This document shows positions 47,075 through 56,249 of a stretch of DNA of 64,000 bases, in pieces. Made by a program: the position numbers and the translations under genes. Source of the stretch: Gammaproteobacteria bacterium 42_54_T18. GTDB lineage: Bacteria; Pseudomonadota; Gammaproteobacteria; Pseudomonadales; Ketobacteraceae. Position 1 is the first letter of the stretch; each line of letters opens with the position of its first letter. The notes under the pieces are model-generated. The model was not told where the DNA came from. It did not search any database and saw nothing but the letters and a program-made list of their open reading frames with translations. The DNA is taken from the NCBI GenBank assembly GCA_002163245.1, contig MAAL01000036.1, positions 1-64,000 of the forward strand, read 5' to 3'.

Positions 47075-47710
47075 ATGAAACGATACCTTGGCATACTTGC
47101 CCTCATACTTTCATTTAACGCCAACGCCACACTTATAAATAATGGTAGTTATATTACAGACACAAGTTCAGGCCTAGACTGGCTAAAGCTGGACTCAACG
47201 TATGGCAAAACATTCAACGAAATAATCGCCGCAACAACAAGCGGGTCTTGGTTAGAAGGGTGGGAATATGCCACATCAACTCAATGGGAAGGTATGCTAT
47301 CAAACCAGGGGATTTCATCAAACAGCACATGCAGTAACGGCACGGCATACTGCGGTCTCGTAGATGGTATTTCTAGTTCAAATATGCTGAACCTCATTAC
47401 CCTTTTTGGCGATGCGCAATCTCTGCCCAACCCCATTGACCCCTACCCTGAAGCTGTTGGTATGCTGGCTGATATAAACCAATCAAATACCAAACAACAA
47501 ATTGCACTTTTTTTATATGACACCACGACAGACCAAGAACCTGGTGACCCTGACTGGGTTTATGCAAATACATTTGCAGGATCATCAACAGGCGCACCAT
47601 ATATCGGCTCATGGTTAGTTCGAGCAACCGCTGTCCCCGAACCGTCCACTCTTGTATTAATGATACTTGGGTTTGGTGCACTTAGCTTACGGAAAAAAAA
47701 GTCGATTTAA
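47075..47710 (+). CDS. PEP-CTERM-anchored secreted protein
   Basis: This 211-residue protein has a signal peptide (YLGILALILSFNANA) and a mature part with SSGLDWLKLDSTYGKTFNEI and WEYATSTQWEGML, typical of secreted adhesin-like proteins. The C-terminal sorting signal is VPEPSTLVLMILGFGALSLRKKKSI: PEP motif, membrane helix and basic tail. Exosortase (EpsH/XrtA-type) removes this tail during export, often in polysaccharide-producing bacteria. No exosortase is in the window. Two cysteine pairs could form disulfides (NSTCSNGTAYC). Confidence 0.85.
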   Translation: MKRYLGILALILSFNANATLINNGSYITDTSSGLDWLKLDSTYGKTFNEIIAATTSGSWLEGWEYATSTQWEGMLSNQGISSNSTCSNGTAYCGLVDGISSSNMLNLITLFGDAQSLPNPIDPYPEAVGMLADINQSNTKQQIALFLYDTTTDQEPGDPDWVYANTFAGSSTGAPYIGSWLVRATAVPEPSTLVLMILGFGALSLRKKKSI

Positions 47711-47894
47711 GGTAAATACCATAACTTATGATCATCGAGAGGTGTTTCGGGAGGAAGCAACAGATTCCTCAAATGAAACACCTTCCGCCATGCTCACTGA
47801 ATTCACGCCGAATAAGGTTGCAATTAACATCACTAAACTTCGCACTACGTTACACCTCGCCATTCTTTTCGTAGCACCCTTAGGCATACACATT

Positions 47895-48503
47895 TTACTC
47901 TTCACATGATCTACCTGAATTATAACATTCCCCCCCCAACCGACCATATTCCTGCAATGCTAACACTGCCTTTTCTCTAAGTAATTCACCCTGAACACTC
48001 ACTCCCCTCTTAGATAATGCCACGTCCCAATCATTCGGTAATGGGCCTTCATCAAACCCCGCATACTGCTCAACATCGAGCTTTGTAGCGGCAAACACCA
48101 ACCGAGAAATCCCCGTCCAAAACAAGCCTCCCCAACAACTCACACAAGGCTGAGCGCTAGAGTATAACCCCACCGGATTATCGCTCCCTAAGTCATAACT
48201 ATTGATCGTCTCTTGGGCCATCGTCCAGGCAATAAATTCTGCATGAGCACCGCTCCAACTGCTATTGGTCACTTGGTTTACACCTATCCCTATCACTCGC
48301 CCAGTATCCAATTCACAAACCACAGCACCAAAGGGGCCACCGGTACCTTCTAGTACCTGTCGATGGGAAATTTTGATGGCAATTGCCATCCGCTCAGCCT
48401 CGCTCTCAATTTTCTGTCCTAAGCACACCTCCTCTGTAACCCATTCTGGCAAGATGATACGTTTTAACTGCAGTGTCGACCGAAAACCCCGTTCCTTTAC
48501 CAT
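47895..48503 (-). CDS. Nucleoside/guanine deaminase-family enzyme
   Basis: This 202-residue zinc deaminase has the HAE motif (SGAHAEFIAW) and PCVSCWGGLFWTG (PCxxC), the two halves of the cytidine/deoxycytidylate deaminase zinc site. GGPFGAVVCELDTGRVIGIGVNQV is at the N-terminal side. The arrangement resembles guanine deaminase/TadA-like enzymes, and a longer N-terminus (about 45 residues) precedes the domain. The actual base is uncertain. It is divergent from the histidine kinase gene upstream of hcp. Confidence 0.85.
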   Translation of the reverse strand: MVKERGFRSTLQLKRIILPEWVTEEVCLGQKIESEAERMAIAIKISHRQVLEGTGGPFGAVVCELDTGRVIGIGVNQVTNSSWSGAHAEFIAWTMAQETINSYDLGSDNPVGLYSSAQPCVSCWGGLFWTGISRLVFAATKLDVEQYAGFDEGPLPNDWDVALSKRGVSVQGELLREKAVLALQEYGRLGGECYNSGRSCEE

Positions 48504-48616
48504 TCGATAACCCTATGAAAAGCCGTTAGAAACTACATATTTTCATTTGCGCGGCTACACTCTAAGCAATACCGTTAAAGAATTCACCACAACAAACCAT
48601 ATAAACTACTTAGCAC

Positions 48617-50155
48617 ATGGCCAAAATTAACATTCCGCTCCGAAATCGACTGTCTTATCGACAAGCTCGTAGTGTTATCATTGCAGCTCTTCTCGTGGGT
48701 ACGTTGTTAAGTCTTGTCCAAGTATTAGTGGATTACCAGGGGCATAAGAAAGAACAACACGAAATACTCAACCAAATCCTTGCCTCGATGACACAAGCAG
48801 CCTCTTTCGCAGCCTACAATTTTGATGCACCTGCGGCATTGCAAGTCACCGAAGGCCTAGTGGGTTATAAATCCATTGTTAGCGCTCAAATTACCGATGA
48901 CTTTGGTCGAGCATTAGCCGCATCAAAAAAAACAGAAGACGGCAGTCACGCTCACTTACCCTACGATGTCTTTGGTTCAAATACATCAATATCACTGGAT
49001 CTTCAGGAGCAAGTTGTATTTGGCGAATATGTTGGAAAACTAAGTATAGAAGTTAACCCAAACCTATCGTCTGAGTCTTTCTTTGACCGCTCCGTTGTCG
49101 TATTTTTTTCTGGCATTATTCGCAACATCATTTTATCGCTGATATTACTCGTTGTCTTTCACACCACATTAACACGCGTTATTTTGGAAGCTCATGCCAA
49201 CACCTTAAAAGAAGGCACACAACGAATCCCCATTCCCAGCTCACATAAGGATGATGAACTAGGAGCATTATTAAGTGCATTTAATCAACGCTTTGACACC
49301 ATTGAAGAAAAAAACAAACTCATACAAAAGACTAACGAAAATCTTGAATTAATGATTCAAGAAAGGACTGAGAAACTAAAGGAAACTATCGAAGAGCTCG
49401 AAGCTTTCTGTTATTCAATCTCTCATGATTTACGAGCCCCTCTACGATCAATACACGGTTTTAGCAGCGCCCTTGAAGAAGAGCTTCAGGGCAAAATAAC
49501 GGATGAGCAACAGGACATGTTTAACCGCGTAATAACTGCGGCTAAGCGCATGGATACCTTAATTAAGGACCTTCTTCAGCTTTCCCGCGTATTCCGACAT
49601 GAACTGCAACGAGAGAACGTCAATTTAACACCTATTTGCGAAGAGGTTTTCAATAGAGTTTGCGCTAACTCGCCATCTCAACTTGGTGGCGCTGATGGCG
49701 TAGAGGACCAAAAACTAGAGATTCACGTCGATTGGCACTGCGACCCTAATCTGGTGGTATCCGCGGACACCGGACTTATAACCATCTTAATGGAGAACTT
49801 ACTAGGCAATGCCTGGAAATACTCCATTAACGGAGGTAATGTTGCCATTAACGTTGGTATGCTGGAGCACGGCGGGGAACATATTCTTTATGTAAGGGAT
49901 AACGGTGTCGGTTTTAACATGAAGTATAGAGACAAGCTTTTTGAACCGTTTCAACGCCTACATAGCCCACAAGAATTCCAAGGTACCGGGATTGGTCTTG
50001 CTATTGTCCATCGCATTGTAAAGCGTCATGAAGGGCGCATCTGGGCAGACAGCCAAGTCGGTGAAGGTACAACAATGTACTTTACTTTAAAGCCCTCCCC
50101 TACTCACTTTGAGCTCCCTGAAGACAGAGCCTCCTCGATAAGTACAAAACTATAA
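48617..50155 (+). CDS. Membrane sensor histidine kinase upstream of hcp
   Basis: This 512-residue protein has a membrane helix near 18-38, a periplasmic sensor of about 120 residues (FAAYNFDAPAALQVTEGLVGYKSIVSAQITDDFGR, like CHASE-type sensors), and a second helix near 160-185. A HAMP-like linker, coiled coil and HisKA with SISHDLRAPLRSIHG (His270) follow. HATPase_c has LLGNAWKYS and GTGIGLAIVHRIV. It is phytochrome-like in its kinase core. No receiver domain or cognate regulator is adjacent. It ends 182 bases before hcp on the same strand, so a link to T6SS control is possible but unproven. Confidence 0.88.
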   Translation: MAKINIPLRNRLSYRQARSVIIAALLVGTLLSLVQVLVDYQGHKKEQHEILNQILASMTQAASFAAYNFDAPAALQVTEGLVGYKSIVSAQITDDFGRALAASKKTEDGSHAHLPYDVFGSNTSISLDLQEQVVFGEYVGKLSIEVNPNLSSESFFDRSVVVFFSGIIRNIILSLILLVVFHTTLTRVILEAHANTLKEGTQRIPIPSSHKDDELGALLSAFNQRFDTIEEKNKLIQKTNENLELMIQERTEKLKETIEELEAFCYSISHDLRAPLRSIHGFSSALEEELQGKITDEQQDMFNRVITAAKRMDTLIKDLLQLSRVFRHELQRENVNLTPICEEVFNRVCANSPSQLGGADGVEDQKLEIHVDWHCDPNLVVSADTGLITILMENLLGNAWKYSINGGNVAINVGMLEHGGEHILYVRDNGVGFNMKYRDKLFEPFQRLHSPQEFQGTGIGLAIVHRIVKRHEGRIWADSQVGEGTTMYFTLKPSPTHFELPEDRASSISTKL

Positions 50156-50337
50156 CCCAAGTGGAAATACTGCCCAAATTAATGTGACATATTCACAAGG
50201 AAAAGCCTTTCGCAATCCAGAATCCTCTGCAATAATTTCCTCACGGATTCGGTGAAGGGAACAACACCCACCCCAATCAAATAACATCACAATAGAAGTA
50301 ACACACATACCAATAAAACGGATAGAGGAATATCAAC

Positions 50338-50820
50338 ATGGCAATTTACTTAGAAATCGAAGGCATAGAAGGTAACATCACTGCTAAAGGTTACGAGAAA
50401 ATGATCGAAGTTAGCAGCTTTAACTGGGGTGTAGGCCGCGCGATTTCTCAGAACGCTGGTCGTATGGCAAACCGTGAAGCTTCTCGCCCTAGCATCAGCG
50501 AAATCACACTAACAAAAGTAGTTGATAAAGCAACACCGTTACTGGTTCAAGAATCAACTATTGGTACCAAAGGTAAGAAGGTTCTTATTCACTTTGTTAC
50601 AACCGGTGGCGACCAGCTAGAAGAATTCCTAACGTATACTCTTGAAGATACACTTATCAGCAGTTACTCCATCGGGGCTTCTGGTGATGGCGAGCCAGGC
50701 GAAACAATCTCTCTTAGTTTCTCATTGTTTGAAGTAGCATTCACTGAAGCTGGTGAAACTAATGCTCGCAGCGGTAAAGGCCGATTTGGTTACGATATTT
50801 CTCAAGCCAAAAAAGCATAA
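50338..50820 (+). CDS. hcp: T6SS inner tube protein Hcp (TssD)
   Basis: This 160-residue protein has the Hcp barrel pattern: IYLEIEGIEGNITAKGYEKMIEVSSFNWGVGR, RPSISEITLTKVVDKATPLL, and the C-terminal ISLSFSLFEVAFTEAG. Hcp hexamers stack into the tube that is fired, and can carry effectors. It stands alone on the plus strand with its own terminator and the best ribosome-site context in the region, consistent with very high expression. The rest of the second T6SS block is on the opposite strand and converges on it. The C-terminus has no extra effector domain. Confidence 0.96.
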   Translation: MAIYLEIEGIEGNITAKGYEKMIEVSSFNWGVGRAISQNAGRMANREASRPSISEITLTKVVDKATPLLVQESTIGTKGKKVLIHFVTTGGDQLEEFLTYTLEDTLISSYSIGASGDGEPGETISLSFSLFEVAFTEAGETNARSGKGRFGYDISQAKKA

Positions 50821-50833
50821 GCTCTTACCGAGC

Positions 50834-50878
50834 GAAGGCATTAAAAAAGGGGCGTATAGCCCCTTTTTTAATGCCTTC
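50834..50878. terminator. Bidirectional intrinsic terminator after hcp, 20-bp perfect stem
   Basis: Positions 50834-50853 and 50859-50878 are perfect reverse complements around the loop gtata. A GGGGC/GCCCC core is flanked by A6 and T6, and complementarity continues for 9 further bases. It serves hcp and the convergent T6SS operon. Confidence 0.92.
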
Positions 50879-50900
50879 AATTATCTTTATATAAAAAACA

Positions 50901-51185
50901 CTAAGAAATCTTATATAACAAAAACACCATTACACCGATCAAAGCGATGGATGCCATACCTGCCATGCGCCACCAAAACAATGTTTTCTCGCGCTGCGCT
51001 ATTACCGCTTGCTTCGGATCATAAGCAGGCATATCTTGAGTATCTTCATTATCCAACTGCATACAGCGCAACAACATTTCACGCCGACGCAAACGATATT
51101 CGCCTTTATTAAAGTGTCCATCCGCGTAGTTTCTTGCTAGCTCGCGAATCTCTCTTCCTGTACTTTCTTCTAGTTCTCTATTCAT
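50901..51185 (-). CDS. Small tail-anchored protein, last gene of the T6SS operon
   Basis: This 94-residue protein has a helical charged N-terminus (REIRELARNYADGHFNKGEYRLRRREMLL) and one C-terminal membrane helix (MAGMASIALIGVMVFLLYKI, about 74-93), so it is probably tail-anchored with the bulk in the cytoplasm. I do not recognise the family. Its start overlaps the phosphatase stop by one base, so it belongs to the tss operon. It could tether the phosphatase or the FHA protein to the membrane complex; that is inference. Confidence 0.7.
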   Translation of the reverse strand: MNRELEESTGREIRELARNYADGHFNKGEYRLRRREMLLRCMQLDNEDTQDMPAYDPKQAVIAQREKTLFWWRMAGMASIALIGVMVFLLYKIS

Positions 51186-51907
51186 TACAGAGCCTGAACA
51201 GCTACCACCGTGACGTTGTCTCTTGCTTCATTCTTGAGCGAATCACTAATAAAGTCATTCGCGTAATTCTCTACGCTACTTAAGCGTAAGCGAGATAGCA
51301 TTTCATCATGGGACAATGCACCATACAAGCCATCACTACACAGCACATAAATATCTTTGGGCTTCATTTCAAAAACAGTAACATCAATATACAACGTATC
51401 CGTTGCCCCAACCGCCCGAGTTATCACATTTGACGATGGATGATTGACGGCCTCTTCAGCAGTAATCAACCCCCGCGACAGCATTTCATTAACTTGACTA
51501 TGATCCACAGAAACCTGCTCTAACATACCCCCACGATAGCGATAAAGTCGCGAATCACCCGCCCATAGGCATACACCTAAATTACCACGAGCAAACATTG
51601 CCACAACAGTACTCCCCATTGTGCGACCATCACAATGCGCTCGTGAGTATACTCGTATTTCATGATGTACTTCGAGCAATGTGTCTTCAATACTATCAAC
51701 AAACTCCGGCAAGTCTAGAGTGGTATCCATTTTTCCAAGGGCGCTGGTAATCATCTCACTAGCGACTTCACCAGCATCATGCCCACCCATACCATCCGCA
51801 ACAGCCCAAAAGCTGTCTTTAGTACGCGTCATCAGCGAATCTTCATTCATATTACGAACAGCCCCACAATGGGTTGTTGCGCTCGTTAACCAAGACTGTT
51901 CACTCAT
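51185..51907 (-). CDS. PP2C-type serine/threonine phosphatase (PppA/Stp-like), T6SS-associated
   Basis: This 240-residue PPM phosphatase has the metal motifs NEDSL, WAVADGMGGHDAGE, WAGDSRLYRYRGG and CSDGLYG, with SDSLKNEARDNVTVVAV at the end. In Pseudomonas and other systems PppA opposes the kinase PpkA on the FHA protein and so sets T6SS firing. Here it lies in the tss operon, its ATG abutting the tagF stop. No PpkA-type kinase gene is visible in the window. It may act on TagH, or on a kinase encoded elsewhere. Confidence 0.93.
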   Translation of the reverse strand: MSEQSWLTSATTHCGAVRNMNEDSLMTRTKDSFWAVADGMGGHDAGEVASEMITSALGKMDTTLDLPEFVDSIEDTLLEVHHEIRVYSRAHCDGRTMGSTVVAMFARGNLGVCLWAGDSRLYRYRGGMLEQVSVDHSQVNEMLSRGLITAEEAVNHPSSNVITRAVGATDTLYIDVTVFEMKPKDIYVLCSDGLYGALSHDEMLSRLRLSSVENYANDFISDSLKNEARDNVTVVAVQAL

Positions 51908-52681
51908 CTATTCATTTGTCTCCGACGACTCTGGCTCTGACTGTTCAATTAACTCATCGCGCTGAGGGATAATCCCAAACGGTGTATTCCAACTCCAATG
52001 CTGCCAATGGCCATCCAACATTGCGACAAACATCTGCGCAGGCGGCAGATGCCCTGATACCAAAAAGGATGGGGCAACACACTCTGAGCCAGTGCTCCAC
52101 CATAAACTATAGCTTGGTAAACGCTGTTGTAGGAAACAATCCAGTAAAAAAGGATAGCTTAAGTCTGGATTTTGCTCCGTTTTTTCCATATTCAACGCTA
52201 TTGGGCGTGAAAAATCCAAAGCAATCGCTTTTGTCGTAATTCCAGATAACTCAAGTGGAGCCACAGTCTCTAGCAGTTGATTTACGGTTTCCACCGACCC
52301 AGTCTCACCCAGACCTGAAAGCGCTATGGACTCAAGTTCATGAAACCATTCTTCACCATGGGTCATCAGCTCAACAGGGCTTGCATTTTTACCATACGGC
52401 ATCGCTAACGTTAACGGAAAATACCGCCCAACCTTGTCAACGCTCGGCATCATTACACCAGCCCACACCTGGTCATCAACAACACCGGCTGAAATCACAA
52501 AACGCCACAACGGGCTTGTTAGATATAAATCTAACCAACCGCCGCCTAGTTGCTCCTGGCTGCTTGCAACCGACCTCTGCAACCAATCGTCCCACCCTTG
52601 TACAAACTCGGGAGACAAGTTGCGACTTAAGAAGTCTCCATGAGCTGGCAACTTACCGTATAAACCAGGTTTTACTGCCAT
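51908..52681 (-). CDS. tagF: T6SS accessory protein TagF
   Basis: This 257-residue protein has the TagF (ImpM/SciT) start GLYGKLPAHGDFLSRNLSPEFVQGWDDWLQ, then SPLWRFVISAGVVDDQVWAGVMMPSVDKVGRYFPLTLA. In Pseudomonas TagF represses assembly post-translationally by binding FHA. I choose ATG 52681: it follows the tssM stop by 2 bases and has GGAGG 10 bases upstream. The longer frame overlaps tssM by 19 bases. It lies between tssM and the phosphatase gene, so the regulatory trio (TagF, phosphatase, small protein) ends the operon. Confidence 0.92.
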   Translation of the reverse strand: MAVKPGLYGKLPAHGDFLSRNLSPEFVQGWDDWLQRSVASSQEQLGGGWLDLYLTSPLWRFVISAGVVDDQVWAGVMMPSVDKVGRYFPLTLAMPYGKNASPVELMTHGEEWFHELESIALSGLGETGSVETVNQLLETVAPLELSGITTKAIALDFSRPIALNMEKTEQNPDLSYPFLLDCFLQQRLPSYSLWWSTGSECVAPSFLVSGHLPPAQMFVAMLDGHWQHWSWNTPFGIIPQRDELIEQSEPESSETNE

Positions 52682-52683
52682 AC

Positions 52684-55600
52684 CTAAAGTGCCTCCGGGC
52701 ATCGATAGCGGGAGATGGACTGCGATTGGAACGGGTTATTCACGCTCCTTGCTGTCACTTGCCACGTCGCTTTTCGGCCAAGTGTTGAAAAGGTCACATG
52801 GTAAACATTTGAACGCCGAGTCTGACTGATAGTAGATTCATCCAGCAAGCGCAACAATGCCCAAGGACCATCATAAGTGACTCGTTTAATCGAATCATTA
52901 AGGTCTTCGAACGTCATTCTTACGTTAGTACCGCCGTCACCAGGCCAATTCATATTCTTAGAAATCTTTGGCCCATGAGTGTATCGTAAACGTTGATCCC
53001 CAAAGGACAACTCAAATTTACGCACACTAGAATCCATGCGATAAGGTTTCATTTTAAAACTAAAGCTAGGGGTTGTTGGATTTGTCGCAAACAACATATT
53101 TTTAATTCGCACTGCGCGTCGCATCTGATCAATACTTTCCGGGGCTATTGCTAAGCCTCTACCATCCAAACGCTTAACTGCCCATGCATCATCCACCTCA
53201 ACAAAAGGGGCAATGAACTTCTGCACAAAGCGATCATGAGAGCCTTCTGGCTTAAAGAATTCTGCAAAGTCAAATACCGCCAATTCATCCACCGCATTTC
53301 TATACAAAGGATAACGATTAGATAAGGCTGAAACATATTTACGATAAACCTGGCTCTTCCATTCGTTGTTCACATGAGATTTAGCGTTAAGTAGTACCAA
53401 ACGCCAAGTTTCATCGGCAACCGTAAACAACCAACGCTGAACGGAAGAAGGTAAGCTAGACGCATCAATGCGTAGCTGTTTAATTACATCGCCTCCACCT
53501 GCAAGCATTCGCCCTTTTGCAGCGTTGTATGCCGCTTCCGTAATATCCGGCGCTAGAATTATCTCATCCAGATACGCCTGCACATTACGCAGTGACAACA
53601 AGGTTCCGCTAATACGTGTTGGCGCACCTGTAGCGGCAGCAGACAATAAATTCAACTCTCTAAAATGTTTATCCACTGGAGTTTGCTTAAAGACCCCTCC
53701 TTCACCTGTACTGTCATCACCACTAAAGAAGCTTGCAATAGCTCCCGCCTTCTTGTTTTTAAGCTTAACTGCCGGTATTTTTGGGGACAGTTCAGTATTT
53801 TCCGAAGTCACTTTTAAAACAGCTAATATTGGCGAATACACAGGATCAGCTAACAGAGCCAAGATGCGACGACTTTGCTGTAAATCCGAAAAGGCATTCA
53901 CGGACATTCCATTTAAAAAACGCCCCCAACGATCAATATACTCAGCCATATAATGGCCTCGAATACGCTCAGTAATTTTTCCTAGTTCGTTGTTGTTATA
54001 AACAGCTGTCGCTTCACCGCCCAGTATCCATCGATCTGAAAACATTTCTTTAATAACAGGTGAATCTTTCGACAAATCAACCGCTTTATACCCTTCTTTT
54101 GTAAACATAAAGGGCATACTAAATAGCGTACTGTTTTTCTTATTTGCAAAAACAGTACGTGTACTATCCCCCAGCAAACCTCTTAAGTCCACTTCTCGAC
54201 TAAAAGTAGGGTCACTTTTAATACGGTTATAAATCATCGCCGCAACAGGTACTTTTCGCAGCTCAGCTCGTCCCCTGTCTAATGCCTGCTTATTTAACGC
54301 AAGAGGTTCGAGTGGATTCAAGAGCAACATATCTAAATGCGTGGTTAGCACTTGTTGAACTTCATCTTGGCCTCGGAATTGATTCTCCCAATCACTTAAC
54401 AGCCAGTCTTTCACAACAGCCGGATCAAACCGATCACTATCACCCAACATTAAATATGCGAGTAACGACTCATGCAGCCTAGGATCCGTTGACTTTGCAG
54501 CCATTAGATACTGCTGAAAGCGCCAATCAATCCTTGGCAACAACAAGGTTTGTAACTTCTCTAAATACGTTTTTTTAGCAGCAATCTCAACGCGAGAGTC
54601 ATGTAACCCTAACCCAACCAGCCATGGCAGGTTTTCTTGCTCATAAATTTCGCTCGCACGTTTTAGTTCTTGCAACGCAGGAATAACTAGACGCAAGTCG
54701 TGATTATTCTCACTAATATTTACTTCAAAATCTTTATAACGATCCAAGTGTTCAGAAACTTGTTCTAAATACGTTTGATTCCGACTATAGGCTGTTGTCC
54801 ATACACCAATACTAACTACAAACAGAAAGGCTAAGGCACCAAAAGCTCCTCTTCGCATCCACTTAAGCAGCAGCTCATATTGTCGGTTAGAACCCACCAT
54901 CTCAGCTTCAGGAAAGATAACATTGGTGAATAAGCGATTAATAAAGAACGCCTTACCTTGACCAGGCGTTAATCGCACCGCCTCTGATGGCAAACCAAAA
55001 TTAGAGGCGACAGAAGACATCATTCGGTCAATTGGGGTGCCTTCTTGCGTACCGCTAGAAAAGTAGACGCCACGTAACAACGGTTGCGTTTGAAAACGGT
55101 TTAAGCCAAAGGTTTGTGTTAGAAAGTCCTCAATAGGTGAACGCATTGTTTCAAACTGATTAGGGAAATTATAAATTAATGCACGTCGCTGAGGGTCTCG
55201 CTCACGCTGCACCCGATCCAAGACCTGTGGCTGCAAACGACTTAACAGTTCGGAGTATTTGTATTCAAAAAGTTTATTGTCAAACGCTTGTGGTTTACCT
55301 TCATCTGGCAACGGGAACGTCATCCCCCATACCTGCTCTCGCTGCTCTAGACCAAACTCTTCAAAAAACTCACTAAAACCCGCGACCAAATCACATTTGG
55401 TAAAGGTGACATAAATTGGAAAATTAATACCTAGATGTTCAACCAATTCATCAATACGCGAACGAATGGTTCTTGCATGATACAAACGTTCATCCGATGT
55501 TTGGGTTAAGATATCTTGAATACTGATAGCGATAATCGCGCCATTAATAGGGCGTCGTTTGCGATGCTTTATCAGTAGATCTAAGAAACCTTGCCACGCT

Positions 55601-56217
55601 TTGCTGTCAACCACCTTATGTGAGTCTTGGGTTGTATAACGACCTGCCGTATCAAGAATAACGGCCTCATTAGTGAACCACCAATCACAGTTTCGCGTAC
55701 CTCCAATTCCACCAATGGCTCCTTTTCCCAACTGATCTGATAAGGGAAATTCCAGCCCTGAATTCACTAATGCTGTCGTTTTTCCTGAACCCGGAGGCCC
55801 AATAACAATATACCAAGGCAAGTCATACAGTGCCTTACTGCCACCTTTATGTTGAAACTTTGTTTTCTTTAAAACCGTTAACGCATCAGTAAATCGCTTT
55901 TGAAGAATCGCAACCTCTTCACCGCTCTGATTGGTCTGAGCACCATCATCATTGCCAGCGTCTAGTCCTTGCACTTCATTCAATAATTTCGCTGTACGCT
56001 GCTTGTTTTTCCATTGCCCCAACAATGCTGTCAATCCCCAGAGCCCGAACAACACAATGATAGCAACTAAACGTGCTACAACAGAACCGAGCGGTGCAAC
56101 ATTGTCCTCGCCAAAATGGACAAAAGGCCCTCCTAGCCAAATCAGCACCGACAACGCGATTAAACCAATAATCGTTAATACGCGTTTATCTGTAATAAAC
56201 CCTATGATACGTTTCAT
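52684..56217 (-). CDS. tssM: T6SS membrane complex protein TssM (IcmF)
   Basis: This 1177-residue protein has two N-terminal membrane helices (about 13-30 and 46-66). A cytoplasmic domain carries Walker A GPPGSGKT at 140-147, and a third helix lies near 455-475. A large periplasmic part includes the IcmF-related and TssM C-terminal beta domains (ending TFSTLGRKATWQVTARSVNNPF). TssM, TssL and TssJ form the trans-envelope channel. The length is usual for the family and the intact Walker motif suggests nucleotide binding. It overlaps no gene; tagF begins 2 bases later. Confidence 0.96.
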   Translation of the reverse strand: MKRIIGFITDKRVLTIIGLIALSVLIWLGGPFVHFGEDNVAPLGSVVARLVAIIVLFGLWGLTALLGQWKNKQRTAKLLNEVQGLDAGNDDGAQTNQSGEEVAILQKRFTDALTVLKKTKFQHKGGSKALYDLPWYIVIGPPGSGKTTALVNSGLEFPLSDQLGKGAIGGIGGTRNCDWWFTNEAVILDTAGRYTTQDSHKVVDSKAWQGFLDLLIKHRKRRPINGAIIAISIQDILTQTSDERLYHARTIRSRIDELVEHLGINFPIYVTFTKCDLVAGFSEFFEEFGLEQREQVWGMTFPLPDEGKPQAFDNKLFEYKYSELLSRLQPQVLDRVQRERDPQRRALIYNFPNQFETMRSPIEDFLTQTFGLNRFQTQPLLRGVYFSSGTQEGTPIDRMMSSVASNFGLPSEAVRLTPGQGKAFFINRLFTNVIFPEAEMVGSNRQYELLLKWMRRGAFGALAFLFVVSIGVWTTAYSRNQTYLEQVSEHLDRYKDFEVNISENNHDLRLVIPALQELKRASEIYEQENLPWLVGLGLHDSRVEIAAKKTYLEKLQTLLLPRIDWRFQQYLMAAKSTDPRLHESLLAYLMLGDSDRFDPAVVKDWLLSDWENQFRGQDEVQQVLTTHLDMLLLNPLEPLALNKQALDRGRAELRKVPVAAMIYNRIKSDPTFSREVDLRGLLGDSTRTVFANKKNSTLFSMPFMFTKEGYKAVDLSKDSPVIKEMFSDRWILGGEATAVYNNNELGKITERIRGHYMAEYIDRWGRFLNGMSVNAFSDLQQSRRILALLADPVYSPILAVLKVTSENTELSPKIPAVKLKNKKAGAIASFFSGDDSTGEGGVFKQTPVDKHFRELNLLSAAATGAPTRISGTLLSLRNVQAYLDEIILAPDITEAAYNAAKGRMLAGGGDVIKQLRIDASSLPSSVQRWLFTVADETWRLVLLNAKSHVNNEWKSQVYRKYVSALSNRYPLYRNAVDELAVFDFAEFFKPEGSHDRFVQKFIAPFVEVDDAWAVKRLDGRGLAIAPESIDQMRRAVRIKNMLFATNPTTPSFSFKMKPYRMDSSVRKFELSFGDQRLRYTHGPKISKNMNWPGDGGTNVRMTFEDLNDSIKRVTYDGPWALLRLLDESTISQTRRSNVYHVTFSTLGRKATWQVTARSVNNPFQSQSISRYRCPEAL

Positions 56218-56249
56218 GAATCCCCTCGAAATACCTATTCGTCGCTAGC

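Noticed and set aside
35811-50155. Genomic island between the T6SS halves
   Set aside because: No integrase, transposase, tRNA junction or flanking direct repeat is visible and the base composition looks like the surroundings, so I report the split but do not call an island.
50156-50337. Sigma-54 promoter before hcp
   Set aside because: Searched by eye for GG-N10-GC with TGGCA/TTGC context and found no acceptable match.
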